Source: Sporosarcina ureae
GTDB lineage: Bacteria; Bacillota; Bacilli; Bacillales_A; Planococcaceae
NCBI RefSeq assembly: GCF_002082015.1
Contig: NZ_CP015109.1
Location: 1,200,001 to 1,264,000, forward strand
DNA: 64,000 nucleotides
Reading direction: 5' to 3'
Part shown: positions 1 through 10,107 of the stretch, piece after piece
How positions within the stretch are numbered: position 1 is the first letter of the stretch
Layout of the letters: the number at the start of each line of letters is the position of its first letter
Program-made: the position numbers and the translations under genes
Notes under the pieces: model-generated
Databases searched by the model: none
Told to the model about the DNA's origin: nothing
Seen by the model: the letters and a program-made list of their open reading frames with translations, nothing else

Positions 1-757
1 CCGAGGAATACAACGCTAGCTCTTCCTGTTCGTGCAGCTGCTGGACAGTCCATGAATCCTTTTCACTCATGATTTCCAACAAATGTACCGCTGCTTCATG
101 TGTATAGTTATGGATGAAGAACTCACTTGCTAAGAACACTAAATCTAAACGTTTCTCTATTTCCTCTTCACTGCCTATCAGTTCTTCATATAACTTAAAA
201 ACAGCTGGATCTATTTTCTTCACCTGTGTCCAGACAGTATTTTCCGGCAATACGTTGCGTTTAACGGCAACGAATCTAGCTAGGTGATGCAATGTATTGA
301 CTGCGTATAGATAGGAATCCATATGTTGTTTTCTTTCGAAATGAATTTTCCCTTCATTATAAGCGCGAATCATTTTAGCCATTTCCATTCCCATTTTAAT
401 GCCTCTGCCAAACAACGGCTCTTCGGATAATCGTTCTTTCAATCGTTCCGCATATTCATCACGGTCAAAAAATACTTTCCCTAGAATGAGCCAATCAATG
501 ATTTTCTTGTTCGTTCCTACGAGCAACCAATGCGTTAATTGTCGTTCGCTAATGATATGCATAGCCGCTTTACGTTGACCATCAGTATAGTGTTTTGTCT
601 GAATAGGTATTTCATTGTTTGAGGTAATAATAAATAAGATTTCATCAAAGGTATCTGTGATCGGGTCGTCCTCTCTTTGATTGCCTATTAAAAGCACGCT
701 TAATGTCTCAGGTAAACTCGCTCTTTCTTGGTACACTGGCCGTAGCATTTGTTCCAC
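1..757 (-). CDS. ygxA: YgxA-like nucleotidyltransferase-family protein (C-terminal end outside window)
   Basis: Open frame of 252 codons running off the left edge. The GTG start at 757 has GGGAGG seven bases upstream; an in-frame ATG at 748 lacks such a site. The protein is hydrophilic and mostly helical, with no membrane segments. It resembles B. subtilis YgxA, annotated as nucleotidyltransferase-like, of unknown substrate. The strongest support is position: ygxA sits beside ygzB and perR in B. subtilis too, and here it is divergent from ygzB. Identity is likely, function is not established. Confidence 0.75.
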   Translation of the reverse strand, partial: MEQMLRPVYQERASLPETLSVLLIGNQREDDPITDTFDEILFIITSNNEIPIQTKHYTDGQRKAAMHIISERQLTHWLLVGTNKKIIDWLILGKVFFDRDEYAERLKERLSEEPLFGRGIKMGMEMAKMIRAYNEGKIHFERKQHMDSYLYAVNTLHHLARFVAVKRNVLPENTVWTQVKKIDPAVFKLYEELIGSEEEIEKRLDLVFLASEFFIHNYTHEAAVHLLEIMSEKDSWTVQQLHEQEELALYSS

Positions 758-842
758 TTTCTCGCCTCCCAGCTTTTTATAGATCATCTCGCATACTCTA
801 TTTCGACGAATTTCACATAAAATCCTTTATTTTAAAGGGGGT

Positions 843-870
843 TTGTACTGCATTTACATAATAATATGAT
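843..870 (+). promoter_or_regulatory. Putative sigma-A promoter of ygzB
   Basis: TTGTAC (843-848), a 16-base spacer and TATGAT (865-870) lie 37 bases before the ygzB start. A strong AGGAGG follows just before the ATG. Seen in sequence; promoter activity is inferred. Confidence 0.5.
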
Positions 871-906
871 ATATTAAGTGAGGATAGCGTTAGGAGGAAA
901 TTTAAG

Positions 907-1263
907 ATGAAGCCTTACAAAAATAAAATAAATCGTATCCGATCATTTGCCTTGGCACTTATTTTCATCGGAGTTGTCATTATGTACATCGGAATCTTTT
1001 TCCGTTCCAATGAAGTTGTCATGCTGATCTTTATGTTCTTAGGAATGCTTGCGATTATTGGTAGTACAGTGGTGTATGCGTGGATCGGCACCTTGTCAAC
1101 ACGAGCTATACGAGTACAATGTCCGAATTGTGGTAAGCACACTAAAGTGCTCGGACGTGTGGATATGTGCGGACATTGCCGCGAGCCATTAACGCTCGAC
1201 CCAGATCTTGAAGGCAAAGAATTCGATATCGCATATAATAAAAAAGTGAAGCACGAAGAATAA
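907..1263 (+). CDS. ygzB: YgzB family membrane protein (UPF0295)
   Basis: 118 residues, the usual family length. Two hydrophobic helices (about residues 13-33 and 38-60) are followed by a cytoplasmic tail with two Cys pairs, CPNC near residue 72 and CGHC near 88, which look like a zinc ribbon. The start is fixed by AGGAGG seven bases upstream. The gene is convergent with perR and shares its terminator. The neighbourhood is the same in B. subtilis. Molecular function is unknown; a metal-binding membrane protein is as far as the sequence goes. Confidence 0.85.
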   Translation: MKPYKNKINRIRSFALALIFIGVVIMYIGIFFRSNEVVMLIFMFLGMLAIIGSTVVYAWIGTLSTRAIRVQCPNCGKHTKVLGRVDMCGHCREPLTLDPDLEGKEFDIAYNKKVKHEE

Positions 1264-1271
1264 TACAAAAT

Positions 1272-1308
1272 AAAAGAGTGTAACCCATAGCGGGCTACAC
1301 TCTTTCAT
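1272..1308. terminator. Bidirectional terminator between ygzB and perR
   Basis: Ten-base stem AAAGAGTGTA (1273-1282) / TACACTCTTT (1296-1305) with A/T-rich flanks on both sides, placed at the ends of two convergent genes. Confidence 0.8.
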
Positions 1309-1751
1309 TTTGCTTGAGTTTGTTTCGTTGCTGCACAGTCAGGACAAGTTCCATACACTTCTAGACGATGTGAATTCACTTGAAAACCCGTTACATGCGC
1401 TGCAAGACGTTCTACTTCTTCCAGACCAGGATGGTGGAAATCTACAATCTTTCCGCAATCATCACAAATAATATGATAATGGTCATGCGTCACGAAATCA
1501 AAACGACTGGACGCATCGCCGTATGTCAACTCTTTTACTAATCCAGAGTTTTGGAATACACGCAAGTTATTATACACTGTCGCCACGCTCATATTAGGGA
1601 AATCTTCTTCTAGCGCTTTATAGATCTCATCAGCAGTTGGATGTGAATGGGATGTGATTAAATACTCGAGAATCGCATGTCGCTGCGGAGTAATTCTCAC
1701 ACCACTTTCTTTCAATGTCACTAACGCATCTTTTAAGAACACTCCAGGCAT
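1305..1751 (-). CDS. perR: Peroxide-responsive Fur-family repressor PerR
   Basis: 148 residues from ATG 1751, with GTGAGGTG about 8 bases upstream; a GTG at 1766 would add five residues. With the ATG start the metal ligands fall exactly at the B. subtilis PerR positions: regulatory Fe/Mn site His37, Asp85, His91, His93, Asp104, and structural zinc site Cys96, Cys99, Cys136, Cys139. An N-terminal winged helix carries the DNA-recognition motif around [11 protein letters not shown]. PerR represses peroxide-defence and iron-homeostasis genes until H2O2 oxidises a ligand histidine. A perfect Per box lies in its own promoter, so autoregulation is expected. Likely targets nearby are perR itself and perhaps the PfeT-like ATPase at 16.7 kb. 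Confidence 0.97.
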   Translation of the reverse strand: MPGVFLKDALVTLKESGVRITPQRHAILEYLITSHSHPTADEIYKALEEDFPNMSVATVYNNLRVFQNSGLVKELTYGDASSRFDFVTHDHYHIICDDCGKIVDFHHPGLEEVERLAAHVTGFQVNSHRLEVYGTCPDCAATKQTQAK

Positions 1752-1784
1752 CGTAATGCACCTCACTTCATAAGGATTACTTCT

Positions 1785-1799
1785 TTATAATCATTATAA
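1785..1799. promoter_or_regulatory. Per box (PerR operator) upstream of perR
   Basis: TTATAATCATTATAA is an exact match to the 7-1-7 Per-box consensus TTATAATnATTATAA. It lies 34 bases before the perR start and just downstream of its -10 region, which fits PerR autorepression. Confidence 0.9.
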
Positions 1800-1801
1800 T
1801 T

Positions 1802-1831
1802 AGTTTACTCAACTAGGGGGTGTATTGTCAA
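1802..1831 (-). promoter_or_regulatory. Putative perR promoter
   Basis: On the minus strand: TTGACA (1831-1826), 18-base spacer, TAAACT (1807-1802), immediately followed by the Per box. Confidence 0.6.
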
Positions 1832-1853
1832 CTATTCTGCTAATAACGATATA

Positions 1854-2798
1854 TTAATAGCCTTTTGCTAAATCCACTTGGTTGATGAGATCTTGATCCC
1901 CGGCCACCCATTTCTCAAGGTTACTCTCCATAATTTCCAAGGAACGTTTAATGTATTGATCGGAAAGACTGGACATATGAGGGGATACCGTACAGTTCGA
2001 CATTTCCCAAAATGGACTATCTTCAGGTAAAGGCTCTGTTTCAAAGACATCGAGTACTGCATGACGGATCTCATTGTGTTTTAACGCGTCCAGAACATAC
2101 TGCTCTTTCACTACGTCTCCCCTTCCCACATTCATAAAGACAGCCGTCTCCTTCATTGCGCGGAAATGCTCTGGTTGAAAAATCCATCGCGTTTGTGGTG
2201 TGCTCGGCAATATGGAGATCACATAATCCACTTGAGGGAGCTTTTCAAGGATTTCATCTAAAGAAATTGTTTCATTCATATGCGGACTTGCATGCCCTGA
2301 GCGATTACATCCAATTGTATAGACATGAAACGCCTGTAGCAGTCTCCCGATTTCTCCTCCTATTGCACCTGTTCCTACTATTAAAGCAGTAGAGTGATTC
2401 ACTTCACCCGGTAAAGAGTCTAGCTCCCATTTTTTCTCAGCCTCTCTTCTATAAATGCCCGGCAATCCTCTTTCAAGGGATAATAAATGAGCTAACACGG
2501 ACTCGGCTAATGGCATTTTATGAACTCCGTGCGAATTAGTGACTAGAATCTCTCTCGCCTGCAGTGATTCGATCGGCAATGTATCGACTCCTACAGCCGC
2601 AACCATGACCCATTTCAATTCAGTAGCTTTTTCAACATGTTCTGATTTCAAATCTCCGCCATCTGTCACGATTACATCTATATCTCCTAATGCCACTTCA
2701 TCTATATTTGTTGTGTATATAAATTCGACGTTCGGATATTTCTCTTTCAACTGCTCTTTAAATGAGGTTTTGATTTTAAATGTGAATAATATCTTCAT
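1854..2798 (-). CDS. D-isomer-specific 2-hydroxyacid dehydrogenase
   Basis: 314 residues. A Rossmann NAD-binding signature VGTGAIGGEIG lies near residue 141. The family's catalytic triad is visible as Arg in NVGRGDVV, Glu in DVFETEPLP and His in SPHMSS. Members reduce 2-keto acids to D-2-hydroxyacids or oxidise 3-phosphoglycerate; the length (no C-terminal ACT domain) argues against a classical SerA, so the substrate is unknown. AGGAG precedes the ATG, and bcp ends 11 bases upstream, so the two are probably cotranscribed. Confidence 0.85.
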   Translation of the reverse strand: MKILFTFKIKTSFKEQLKEKYPNVEFIYTTNIDEVALGDIDVIVTDGGDLKSEHVEKATELKWVMVAAVGVDTLPIESLQAREILVTNSHGVHKMPLAESVLAHLLSLERGLPGIYRREAEKKWELDSLPGEVNHSTALIVGTGAIGGEIGRLLQAFHVYTIGCNRSGHASPHMNETISLDEILEKLPQVDYVISILPSTPQTRWIFQPEHFRAMKETAVFMNVGRGDVVKEQYVLDALKHNEIRHAVLDVFETEPLPEDSPFWEMSNCTVSPHMSSLSDQYIKRSLEIMESNLEKWVAGDQDLINQVDLAKGY

Positions 2799-2809
2799 CT
2801 GTCCATCTC

Positions 2810-3283
2810 CTATTTCGTCAGTTGCTCAAGCGTCGCGAGTGCATCTTCTACATGACCTTTCACGCGAACTTTTCTCCATTCTTTAACTACGGTACCCGTT
2901 GGATCAATCAAGAATGTAGATCGTTCTATTCCCATGTACTCTTTGCCGAAGTTCTTCTTTAGCTTCCACACACCATACTGTTCAGCTACTGCATGATCTT
3001 CATCTACAAGTAAAGAAAATGGCAAGCCGTGCTTCGCGATAAATTTTTGGTGAGAAGCTGCATGATCGGGACTGACACCTAGCACTACCGCATTCAACCC
3101 TTCAAAATCTGCTTGCGCATCCCGAAAATCACAAGCTTCTGTTGTACAGCCAGGTGTTGAGTCCTTCGGATAAAAATACAACACTACATAATTTTTTCCC
3201 TTAAATTGCTCTAATGAAATTATTTCACCATTTTCATTTGCTAGCGAGAACGCAGGTGCTTGTCTTCCTTCTAATTTTTCCAT
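2810..3283 (-). CDS. bcp: Thioredoxin-dependent peroxiredoxin Bcp
   Basis: 157 residues, normal for Bcp/PrxQ. The peroxidatic Cys46 sits in TPGCTTEAC with the resolving Cys51 five residues on, the atypical two-Cys (CX4C) arrangement. It reduces hydroperoxides in the cytoplasm using thioredoxin. AGAGGAGG precedes the ATG. It is the ygaF position in B. subtilis, between gsaB and perR, consistent with a role in peroxide defence. No clear Per box was found directly upstream. Confidence 0.93.
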   Translation of the reverse strand: MEKLEGRQAPAFSLANENGEIISLEQFKGKNYVVLYFYPKDSTPGCTTEACDFRDAQADFEGLNAVVLGVSPDHAASHQKFIAKHGLPFSLLVDEDHAVAEQYGVWKLKKNFGKEYMGIERSTFLIDPTGTVVKEWRKVRVKGHVEDALATLEQLTK

Positions 3284-3457
3284 TGATAATCCTCCTCTAA
3301 CTTATAAAAACAAATAGTACATTTCAATCTCTCCATACTTATCGTATCGGAAGTATTTGAATTTTACAATTTACCTATACTTCACACTGAAGGTGGAGAC
3401 TTCACTCCAATTAATGCTAAAATGGATAACGTATAATCGATTTGGAGGAATTAACTA

Positions 3458-4744
3458 ATGAACCGAAAAAATTCAGAAGCAATCTACGCAGAAGCATGTG
3501 AACATATTGTGGGTGGAGTCAACAGCCCAGCCCGAACCTATGGAGCGGTTGGCGGTGGCGCACCTACTGTCATGGAGCGTGCGGAAGGCGCCTATTTTTA
3601 TGATGTAGATGGTAATCGCTATATTGATTACTTGGGAGCATACGGTCCGATCATAACAGGACACGCGCATCCTCATATTACAAAAGCCATTACGAAAGCT
3701 GCAGAAACAGGCGTACTCTACGGCACACCGACACGCCATGAAGTACAATTTGCCAAAATGTTAAAAGAGGCCATTCCAGGAATGGACAAAGTCCGCTTCG
3801 TTAATTCGGGTACAGAAGCCGTCATGTCAACTATTCGTGTAGCAAGAGCATTTACTGGTCGTACAAAGATTATGAAATTCGCAGGTTGCTATCACGGTCA
3901 CTCAGATCTTGTGTTAGTAGCTGCCGGCTCAGGTCCTGCCACATTAGGTACGCCAGATTCTGCAGGAGTACCCTCTTCTATCGTCAAAGAGGTCATCACG
4001 ATTCCGTTTAATGACCCTGATAGCTATAAAGCAGCGATGGAGCAATGGGGCGATGAACTTGCTTGCATTCTAATCGAACCGATTGTCGGAAACTTTGGTA
4101 TTGTCGAGCCGAATGAAGGGTTCTTGGAACTTGTTCATGAGTTAGCGAAAGAACATGGTGTTTTGACTGTCTATGATGAGGTTATTACAGCATTCCGCTT
4201 TCATTACGGTGCGGCACAGACGTTACTCGGACTTCAACCGGATTTAACAGCATTCGGAAAAATTATCGGCGGGGGCTTACCAATTGGTGCTTATGGCGGT
4301 AGAAAAGAAATTATGGAACAAGTGGCTCCACTCGGCCCTGCTTTTCAAGCTGGAACAATGGCTGGAAATCCAGCATCCATGCTATCGGGAATTGCTTGTC
4401 TGGAAGTGCTTCAAGAACCAGGTATTTATGAAGAAATGGATCGCCTAGGCGGTTTACTTGAAGATGGTATTCTGAAGCTTGCTAAAAAACACAGTATTCC
4501 ATTGACGATCAATCGTCTGGGTGGTGCACTGACACTGTTTTTCACAGATGTTAAAGTGGAAAACTACAAGCAAGCTGAAGCAACAGATGGAGAAATCTTT
4601 GGTCGTTTCTTTAAAGAAATGCTGAAAAACGGCATCGTCTTGGCACCATCTAAGTATGAAGCATGGTTCTTAACTTCTGCTCATACAGAATCCGATATAC
4701 ACGAAACTCTTGAAGCAGTAGATCGCGCATTTAAAGCACTTTAA
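3458..4744 (+). CDS. gsaB: Glutamate-1-semialdehyde 2,1-aminomutase (GsaB/HemL type)
   Basis: 428 residues, class III PLP aminotransferase fold. Seen: VNSGTEAVM near residue 120, the CYHGHSD motif, DEVITAFR in the PLP pocket, and the Schiff-base lysine Lys268 in FGKIIGGG. The family converts glutamate 1-semialdehyde to 5-aminolevulinate in haem synthesis. B. subtilis has two copies, hemL in the hem operon and gsaB beside bcp/perR; position makes this the gsaB copy. TTTGGAGG precedes the ATG and a TATAAT lies at 3432-3437. A paralogue beside a peroxide sensor may supply haem under stress; that is inference. Confidence 0.93.
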   Translation: MNRKNSEAIYAEACEHIVGGVNSPARTYGAVGGGAPTVMERAEGAYFYDVDGNRYIDYLGAYGPIITGHAHPHITKAITKAAETGVLYGTPTRHEVQFAKMLKEAIPGMDKVRFVNSGTEAVMSTIRVARAFTGRTKIMKFAGCYHGHSDLVLVAAGSGPATLGTPDSAGVPSSIVKEVITIPFNDPDSYKAAMEQWGDELACILIEPIVGNFGIVEPNEGFLELVHELAKEHGVLTVYDEVITAFRFHYGAAQTLLGLQPDLTAFGKIIGGGLPIGAYGGRKEIMEQVAPLGPAFQAGTMAGNPASMLSGIACLEVLQEPGIYEEMDRLGGLLEDGILKLAKKHSIPLTINRLGGALTLFFTDVKVENYKQAEATDGEIFGRFFKEMLKNGIVLAPSKYEAWFLTSAHTESDIHETLEAVDRAFKAL

Positions 4745-4818
4745 AATAGAACAATTGACCGTTTTATGCGTATATTGTAAAGTAAGCATAAAAGAGCTTT
4801 TAGGAAAGGAATTACCCA

Positions 4819-5898
4819 ATGAAACTTGGTGCCCGCGTCTTTAAGACGGGTATTGCGATTGTATTTGCCCTGTTTCTCGCAAATTTACTAGATTTACCTA
4901 CAGCAGTGTTCGCAGGTATTGCAGCTATTTTCGCAATCCAACCCTCTATTTACAGATCATACTTAACAATAGTAGAACAACTGCAAGGTAATTTAATCGG
5001 TGCCACTATAGCAGTCTTATTCACACTTATTTTTGGGCCTCAATTAATCATCGTCGGTTTGGCAGCCGTCATCGTTATGACGATCATGTTGAAACTAGGC
5101 CTTGAAAAGTCTATGTCACTCGCACTCGTCACGATGATTGCGGTGATGGAAGTGAAAGATGACGCCTTCTTAACATTCGCCTTTCTTCGTGTAGGCACAA
5201 TTATGGTAGGTGTACTAGCAGCATTCATTGTAAATCTAGTCTTTATGCCACCAAAATATGAAACGAAACTGTTTCAAGCGATTCATCAAGCACAGGACGA
5301 AATTATTCGTTGGACGCGTCTAGCTGGTCGTCAAGTTTCTGAACACACAGCTATGAAGAAATCGTTGAGTAAGTTAAAGGAACGTCTGATACAAATTGAT
5401 CAGCTGTACTTATTATTTAAAGAAGAGCGCAGCTATTTCAAGAAAACTTCTGCCGCAAAAGCAAGACGGCTCGTTGTCTATCGACAGATGGTCGCTACAA
5501 CTAGAAGTAGTTATGACGTTCTGAAAAGGCTGCATAAGTTTGAAAATGAACTCATCAATCTTCCAGAGCATTTCCGTATGATGATTCAGGAGCGTTTAGA
5601 GTCATTACTCGTTTATCATGAACAACTTCATCTGAAATTTGTTGGCAAGCTAAAAGCTGATTTCGACGAGGATGAAACACATAGTGAGTTTATTCAGCGA
5701 CAAGAAGTGATGAATATCTTCGTGAAAGAAATTGCTATTACTAATGAAGAAGAAGAGTTTTCTTCTTATCACTTACTTCATGTCCTTTCTTCCATCCTAA
5801 ATTACGAAGAACAGCTGGAGCATCTGGATACGTTGATCACTTCTTATCAAACACGATATGAAGATGAAGAGAATATTTTAGAAGATGAATTTTATTAA
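4819..5898 (+). CDS. Aromatic acid exporter family membrane protein (YgaE-like)
   Basis: 359 residues. The N-terminal 150 residues contain about five to six hydrophobic segments, followed by a long charged, helical cytoplasmic domain, the layout of the ArAE_1/FUSC-like family. Members are proposed exporters of aromatic acids, but the Bacillus ones are uncharacterised. The preceding gene is gsaB, the same neighbour as in B. subtilis. AAAGGAATT lies before the ATG and a strong terminator follows. Confidence 0.75.
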   Translation: MKLGARVFKTGIAIVFALFLANLLDLPTAVFAGIAAIFAIQPSIYRSYLTIVEQLQGNLIGATIAVLFTLIFGPQLIIVGLAAVIVMTIMLKLGLEKSMSLALVTMIAVMEVKDDAFLTFAFLRVGTIMVGVLAAFIVNLVFMPPKYETKLFQAIHQAQDEIIRWTRLAGRQVSEHTAMKKSLSKLKERLIQIDQLYLLFKEERSYFKKTSAAKARRLVVYRQMVATTRSSYDVLKRLHKFENELINLPEHFRMMIQERLESLLVYHEQLHLKFVGKLKADFDEDETHSEFIQRQEVMNIFVKEIAITNEEEEFSSYHLLHVLSSILNYEEQLEHLDTLITSYQTRYEDEENILEDEFY

Positions 5899-5900
5899 TA

Positions 5901-5940
5901 AAACGGCACAAGACAATTATAGTCTTGTGCCGTTTTTGCT
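5901..5940 (+). terminator. Intrinsic terminator after the ArAE-family gene
   Basis: Fourteen-base perfect stem 5901-5914 / 5922-5935 with loop AATTATA, followed by a T run. Confidence 0.85.
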
Positions 5941-6023
5941 TGTATACATAGTGGTAGTTTATTTGCCAAATAGTTCGAATTTCCATTACAAAACGTAACT
6001 TATACGAATCCTCGTATCATCCC

Positions 6024-7775
6024 TTATAGTGATCCTCCAAGTTCCTGACGATTAAATAAACCAGCGTATGTGCCGTTTAATTTCATCAGTTCTTGGTGGG
6101 TACCTGACTCTTTTAAGTCTCCGTGGTCTATCACATAAATACAATCCGCATGCGTAATGGTAGATAATCGATGGGCGACGATTAGTGTAGTGCGATTGTG
6201 CGCCAAGCGTTCCAACGAATCTTGGATGAGCGCTTCACTTTCTAAATCCAAAGCGGATGTTGCTTCATCCAAGATGAGCAATGCTGGATTCTTCAGAAAG
6301 ACGCGGGCAATAGAAATACGTTGCTTCTGTCCACCTGACAACTTCACACCACGTTCTCCTACCCTCGTATCATATCCATCAGTTAATGTTTCAATAAAGT
6401 CATGTGCATTTGCGGCTTTTGCTGCAGCGATCACTTCTTCATCTGTGGCATCGGGCTTCCCCATCAATATATTACTTTTGACAGAATCGCTGAACAGAAT
6501 CGAATCCTGAAGTACCATACCGATTTGATTACGGAGTGATTTAATCTGTACGTCACGGATATCATGGCCGTCGACGCGAATAGTACCCGACGTAACATCG
6601 TAAAATCGTGGGATCAGACTGATAATAGTTGATTTCCCGCCACCGCTCATACCAACCAGTGCAGCGGTTTCGCCAGGACGTATTTTCAAGCTAATGTTTG
6701 ACAGTACTTCCTCTTCTTCATACGCAAAGCTGACATGATCAAATTCAATTTCCCCATCAATCGCTGGTAGTGCCTTTGCGTCCTCTTTATCCACCACATC
6801 ATACTTTTCATTCATTAAGTCTAGTACTCTGTCCATTGAAGCAAAAGATTGCGTCAATGAAGTGGATGAGTTAACTAGACGACGTAATGGCGAATATAGC
6901 CTTTCTATAAATGCGATGAAAGCGACCATCGTTCCGACAGTTAATGAACCGTTGATTACTTGGTAGCCAGCATATCCAATAACGAGTAACGGAGCTACAT
7001 CGGTAATTGTATTGACGACAGCAAATGCTTTAGCATTCCAGCGTGTATGTTCAATTGCACGGTCCAGGAATTTATTGTTTACTTCGTCAAAACGTTCTTG
7101 CTCTTTGTCTTCGATTGCAAAGCTCTTAATAATACTGACTCCCGCCACGCGCTCATGCAAATAACTTTGTACATCTGCAAGTGCCTGGGATCGTTTACGT
7201 GTGAGTTGACGTAATTTACCAAAGAAATGTTTGACGCTGAATGCATAAAACGGAAATGCGAGCAATGTAACAAGTGTCAGCTCCACATCTAAAGTCAACA
7301 TGATGGCAATGGCAATAATAATAGTAGCCAAGTCGAGCCAAACATTCATCAAACCGATCATGACAAAGTTTTTTGTTTGCTCTACGTCGTTGATCACTCG
7401 CGAGATTACTTCACCTGCACGTGTATTGGAATAGAAGCGTAGGCCAAGCTTTTGCAAATGACTATAAAGCGATTGGCGGATATCAAACAAAATTTTATTA
7501 CTTACTAATTGTGCATAGTATTGACGATAATATTCTACAGGTGGACGGATCAAGAAGAACACAATGATCGTGCCACCGAGCCAATAAAATAATTGCCGTG
7601 TTTTATCGGGGTCACTCAACGTCGGTGAACCGATAATATCATCGATTACAATTTTCATTAACAAAGGTAAGAACAGCGGAATCGCAAACTTCACAACACC
7701 AATAAGAACAGTGAGAACAATCTGCCAGTTATACGGCTTTACGAATTGAAGATAACGTTTAATACTTTCGCCCAT
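6024..7775 (-). CDS. ABC exporter, fused membrane and ATPase domains (YgaD-like)
   Basis: 583 residues from ATG 7775, which has AGTAGGAGG six bases upstream; a longer reading to 7817 crosses a terminator and is rejected. The N-terminal half has six membrane helices of the type 1 exporter fold. The ATPase half shows Walker [10 protein letters not shown], signature LSGGQKQR, Walker [10 protein letters not shown] and the H-loop VAHRLST. It would act as a homodimer or half of a heterodimer, as in multidrug or lipid exporters such as MsbA and Sav1866. Substrate unknown. Position matches B. subtilis ygaD. Confidence 0.88.
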   Translation of the reverse strand: MGESIKRYLQFVKPYNWQIVLTVLIGVVKFAIPLFLPLLMKIVIDDIIGSPTLSDPDKTRQLFYWLGGTIIVFFLIRPPVEYYRQYYAQLVSNKILFDIRQSLYSHLQKLGLRFYSNTRAGEVISRVINDVEQTKNFVMIGLMNVWLDLATIIIAIAIMLTLDVELTLVTLLAFPFYAFSVKHFFGKLRQLTRKRSQALADVQSYLHERVAGVSIIKSFAIEDKEQERFDEVNNKFLDRAIEHTRWNAKAFAVVNTITDVAPLLVIGYAGYQVINGSLTVGTMVAFIAFIERLYSPLRRLVNSSTSLTQSFASMDRVLDLMNEKYDVVDKEDAKALPAIDGEIEFDHVSFAYEEEEVLSNISLKIRPGETAALVGMSGGGKSTIISLIPRFYDVTSGTIRVDGHDIRDVQIKSLRNQIGMVLQDSILFSDSVKSNILMGKPDATDEEVIAAAKAANAHDFIETLTDGYDTRVGERGVKLSGGQKQRISIARVFLKNPALLILDEATSALDLESEALIQDSLERLAHNRTTLIVAHRLSTITHADCIYVIDHGDLKESGTHQELMKLNGTYAGLFNRQELGGSL

Positions 7776-7790
7776 TCGGTTCCTCCTACT

Positions 7791-7823
7791 AAAAAAACCT
7801 GACTTGCACGAATGCAAGCAGGT
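7791..7823 (-). terminator. Terminator of ntdP (minus strand)
   Basis: Read on the minus strand, a stem with one unpaired base (7813-7823 with 7797-7808) is followed by a run of seven T. It separates ntdP from the ABC exporter gene. Confidence 0.8.
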
Positions 7824-8372
7824 CTAGCTTTGTTCTTCTTGGATTTGCTTATAAAATTCATAACGTGAAGTCCACACATCAATGAAATCGGGAGCAAATG
7901 GACCTTTTCTTTGTTTGATCCAGCCAAGAAGCTTCTTTAAGTTATCCTGCAAGATTAAATCGATGACTTCGGGATAATTCATCTGACGCTTATGATCTAC
8001 ATATTCATCTTCATCAAGTATCAAATAGCTCATATCAGGAAACACTTTTACATCCAAGTCATAATCAATATACTTCAAGTACTTGTCATCGTAAACGAAT
8101 GGTGAACTCATATTGACATAATAATAGACCCCATCTTCACGTAGCATGCAAATGATGTTAAACCAGTTTTCCGCATGAAAGTAGCAGATGGATGGCTCAC
8201 GTGTCAGCCAAGTGCGCCCATCGGATTCTGTCACAAGTGTGCGTTCATTACCGCCAATAATAATATTGCGTGTACCTTTTAATACGAGTGTCTCTTGCCA
8301 GACACGGTGAATTTTGCCGTTATGCTTGTAGCTGTGTATCTGTACAGTTTCTCCTTCTTTTGGGATTGCCAT
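7824..8372 (-). CDS. ntdP: DUF402 nucleoside tri-/diphosphatase (NtdP, YgaC)
   Basis: 182 residues, normal length for this DUF402 protein. The family has a beta-barrel with conserved acidic residues that bind divalent metal; [11 protein letters not shown] and the DEDEY stretch are visible from about residue 103 on. Staphylococcal homologues hydrolyse nucleoside tri- and diphosphates. AAAGGTGG precedes the start. The gene corresponds to B. subtilis ygaC by sequence and order. Confidence 0.85.
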   Translation of the reverse strand: MAIPKEGETVQIHSYKHNGKIHRVWQETLVLKGTRNIIIGGNERTLVTESDGRTWLTREPSICYFHAENWFNIICMLREDGVYYYVNMSSPFVYDDKYLKYIDYDLDVKVFPDMSYLILDEDEYVDHKRQMNYPEVIDLILQDNLKKLLGWIKQRKGPFAPDFIDVWTSRYEFYKQIQEEQS

Positions 8373-8510
8373 TTTTTATACCACCTTTGAGCCTTACCGC
8401 TCTTGCTATCTGTTCATTATACCAACAGCTTTCCTAAATTTAAAACGATTCAACCAGCTATTTCATAATTGATTGTTTATAGTAGGCCTACGGCATGTTT
8501 TTTCACGCAA

Positions 8511-8552
8511 GAAAACCGGTAGAAATGGCTTATAATAGCCTTTTCTACCGGT
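8511..8552 (-). terminator. Terminator after the gamma-type SASP gene
   Basis: Eleven-base perfect inverted repeat ACCGGTAGAAA (8515-8525) / TTTCTACCGGT (8542-8552). On the minus strand the stem runs into TTTTCTT. Confidence 0.75.
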
Positions 8553-8567
8553 CGGTGATGATCACGC

Positions 8568-8891
8568 TTAGTTTGAACCTTTGTTTTGGTTAGCACGTGC
8601 TCCTGATGCTTTTTGTTTGTTTGCTTCTGCTTTGTTGATTTGTTTCTTCACTTCATTGACATCTGTTTCAGATCCGAACTCCTCATTCATAGAGGACTGC
8701 ATTGCGGATGAAGAAGACTGCATGTTTCTCGCAGACTGCGCGTTTTGCTGACGAACTTGATTGACGTCCGTCTCGGAAGCGAACTCTTCATTCATCGATG
8801 ATTGCGCAGATCGCGCATTTTGTTTCTTCACTTGGTTCGCATCTGTCATAGATGGATCATTCTGTGCATTTCGTTTTGATTGATTTGGCAT
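8568..8891 (-). CDS. sspE: Gamma-type small acid-soluble spore protein
   Basis: 107 residues, extremely rich in Asn, Gln, Ser and Ala with no hydrophobic core. Two internal repeats each hold the gamma-SASP signature, EFASETDVN and EFGSETDVN, the site cut by germination protease GPR. The protein is a spore amino-acid store made in the forespore. A shorter third copy (DPSMTDANQV) is visible at the N terminus. GGAGG stands before the ATG. B. subtilis has sspE in the same position, but fabL, which lies between sspE and mutY there, is missing here. Presence of this gene shows the organism sporulates. Confidence 0.95.
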   Translation of the reverse strand: MPNQSKRNAQNDPSMTDANQVKKQNARSAQSSMNEEFASETDVNQVRQQNAQSARNMQSSSSAMQSSMNEEFGSETDVNEVKKQINKAEANKQKASGARANQNKGSN

Positions 8892-8963
8892 GTTTTATTC
8901 ACCTCCGTACTCACTATGTTGTCCCACAAGCCGGAGTTTTATTCACGGTAGGTTATAAATTTT

Positions 8964-10010
8964 TCACCATTCCAGCAAGTCGATTATTTTTAGCACAGGT
9001 TTTGACTTCGGTAGTGCTTCAACTTCTTGTTTAGTGAAGAACTGCAAATTACCATCTGTATGTTCCTCATTTAATTGTGCACGATATACATGAATATCCC
9101 ATGTAATATGGGAAAACACGTGAAGGACATGCGGTAACTCTTGAAGATTCTTTAATTTCAATCCATTTTCTTTTTCAAAAGCATCCACTGCAGAAGCTTC
9201 TTGAAATTCAATCATTGGAAATTCCCAAAGACTAGCAAGCAGCCCGGTGTTTGGACGTTTCTGCAACAGCCAGTTACCGTCTTCATTTTGAATCGCGAAG
9301 GCAGCTAGTGTAACATGCTTCATTTTCTGCTTTTTTATCTTAATTGGTAATTGCTGTTGCTTTCCTTCTTCAAAGGCGATACAAAAATCTCTAACTGGGC
9401 ATAATAAACAATGCGGATTCGGCGTACATATGGTTGCGCCTAATTCCATAAGCGCTTGGTTAAAGGAAGAAGGATCCTCCTCTGAAATTAACTCCATTAC
9501 AGCTTGTTCGAATAATTTTTTATTACGTGGCAATGCGATATCTTCTTCGATCAATAAAATCCTCGACAATACACGCATGACATTTCCGTCTACCGCATGT
9601 TCAGGCACTCCATAGGCAATACTCAAGATAGCGCCAGCCGTGTATGGCCCGACACCTTTTAATGTAGAAATATCTTTTCGGTTATTAGGAACCTTCCCGC
9701 CATAGGTTTCCACGACTTCTCTAACACCTGATTGTAGGTTGCGCACTCTAGAATAATATCCAAGTCCTTCCCACATTTTCAAAACATCTTCTTCAGGTGC
9801 ATATGAAAGATCTTGCATCGTGGGAAATTTTTCAATAAAACGCTCATAATACGGAATGACAGTGTCAACTCGTGTCTGTTGTAACATAACTTCCGAAATC
9901 CAAATATAGTATGGGTTATCGGTCCTTCTCCAAGGCAAGTCTCGTTTTTCAGCTTCATACCAAGTCAATAACGCATCTTGGAATGCCTTCTTTCGTTCAA
10001 TAATTTGCAT
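8964..10010 (-). CDS. mutY: Adenine DNA glycosylase MutY
   Basis: 348 residues. Catalytic Glu40 in SEVMLQQT, helix-hairpin-helix LKGVGPYTAGAI (117-128) and Asp141 in VDGNVMR are present. The 4Fe-4S cysteines are Cys195, 201, 204 and 210. The first gap is five residues where the usual pattern is C-X6-C-X2-C-X5-C. The C-terminal NUDIX-like domain that recognises 8-oxoguanine ends with the FSHITW region. It removes adenine mispaired with 8-oxoG. In B. subtilis mutY also adjoins yfhP. Confidence 0.95.
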   Translation of the reverse strand: MQIIERKKAFQDALLTWYEAEKRDLPWRRTDNPYYIWISEVMLQQTRVDTVIPYYERFIEKFPTMQDLSYAPEEDVLKMWEGLGYYSRVRNLQSGVREVVETYGGKVPNNRKDISTLKGVGPYTAGAILSIAYGVPEHAVDGNVMRVLSRILLIEEDIALPRNKKLFEQAVMELISEEDPSSFNQALMELGATICTPNPHCLLCPVRDFCIAFEEGKQQQLPIKIKKQKMKHVTLAAFAIQNEDGNWLLQKRPNTGLLASLWEFPMIEFQEASAVDAFEKENGLKLKNLQELPHVLHVFSHITWDIHVYRAQLNEEHTDGNLQFFTKQEVEALPKSKPVLKIIDLLEW

Positions 10011-10107
10011 ATGGACCTCGTTTCTTCATGTAAATACTTTTAGTTATGATTATAAAGGGTATATAATTATAAGTAGTATATAACTCTTTCGATAAAGGAG
10101 TGATAAT

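Noticed and set aside
7776..7817. Longer start for the ABC exporter
   Set aside because: It would run through the ntdP terminator; ATG 7775 has AGGAGG at correct spacing.
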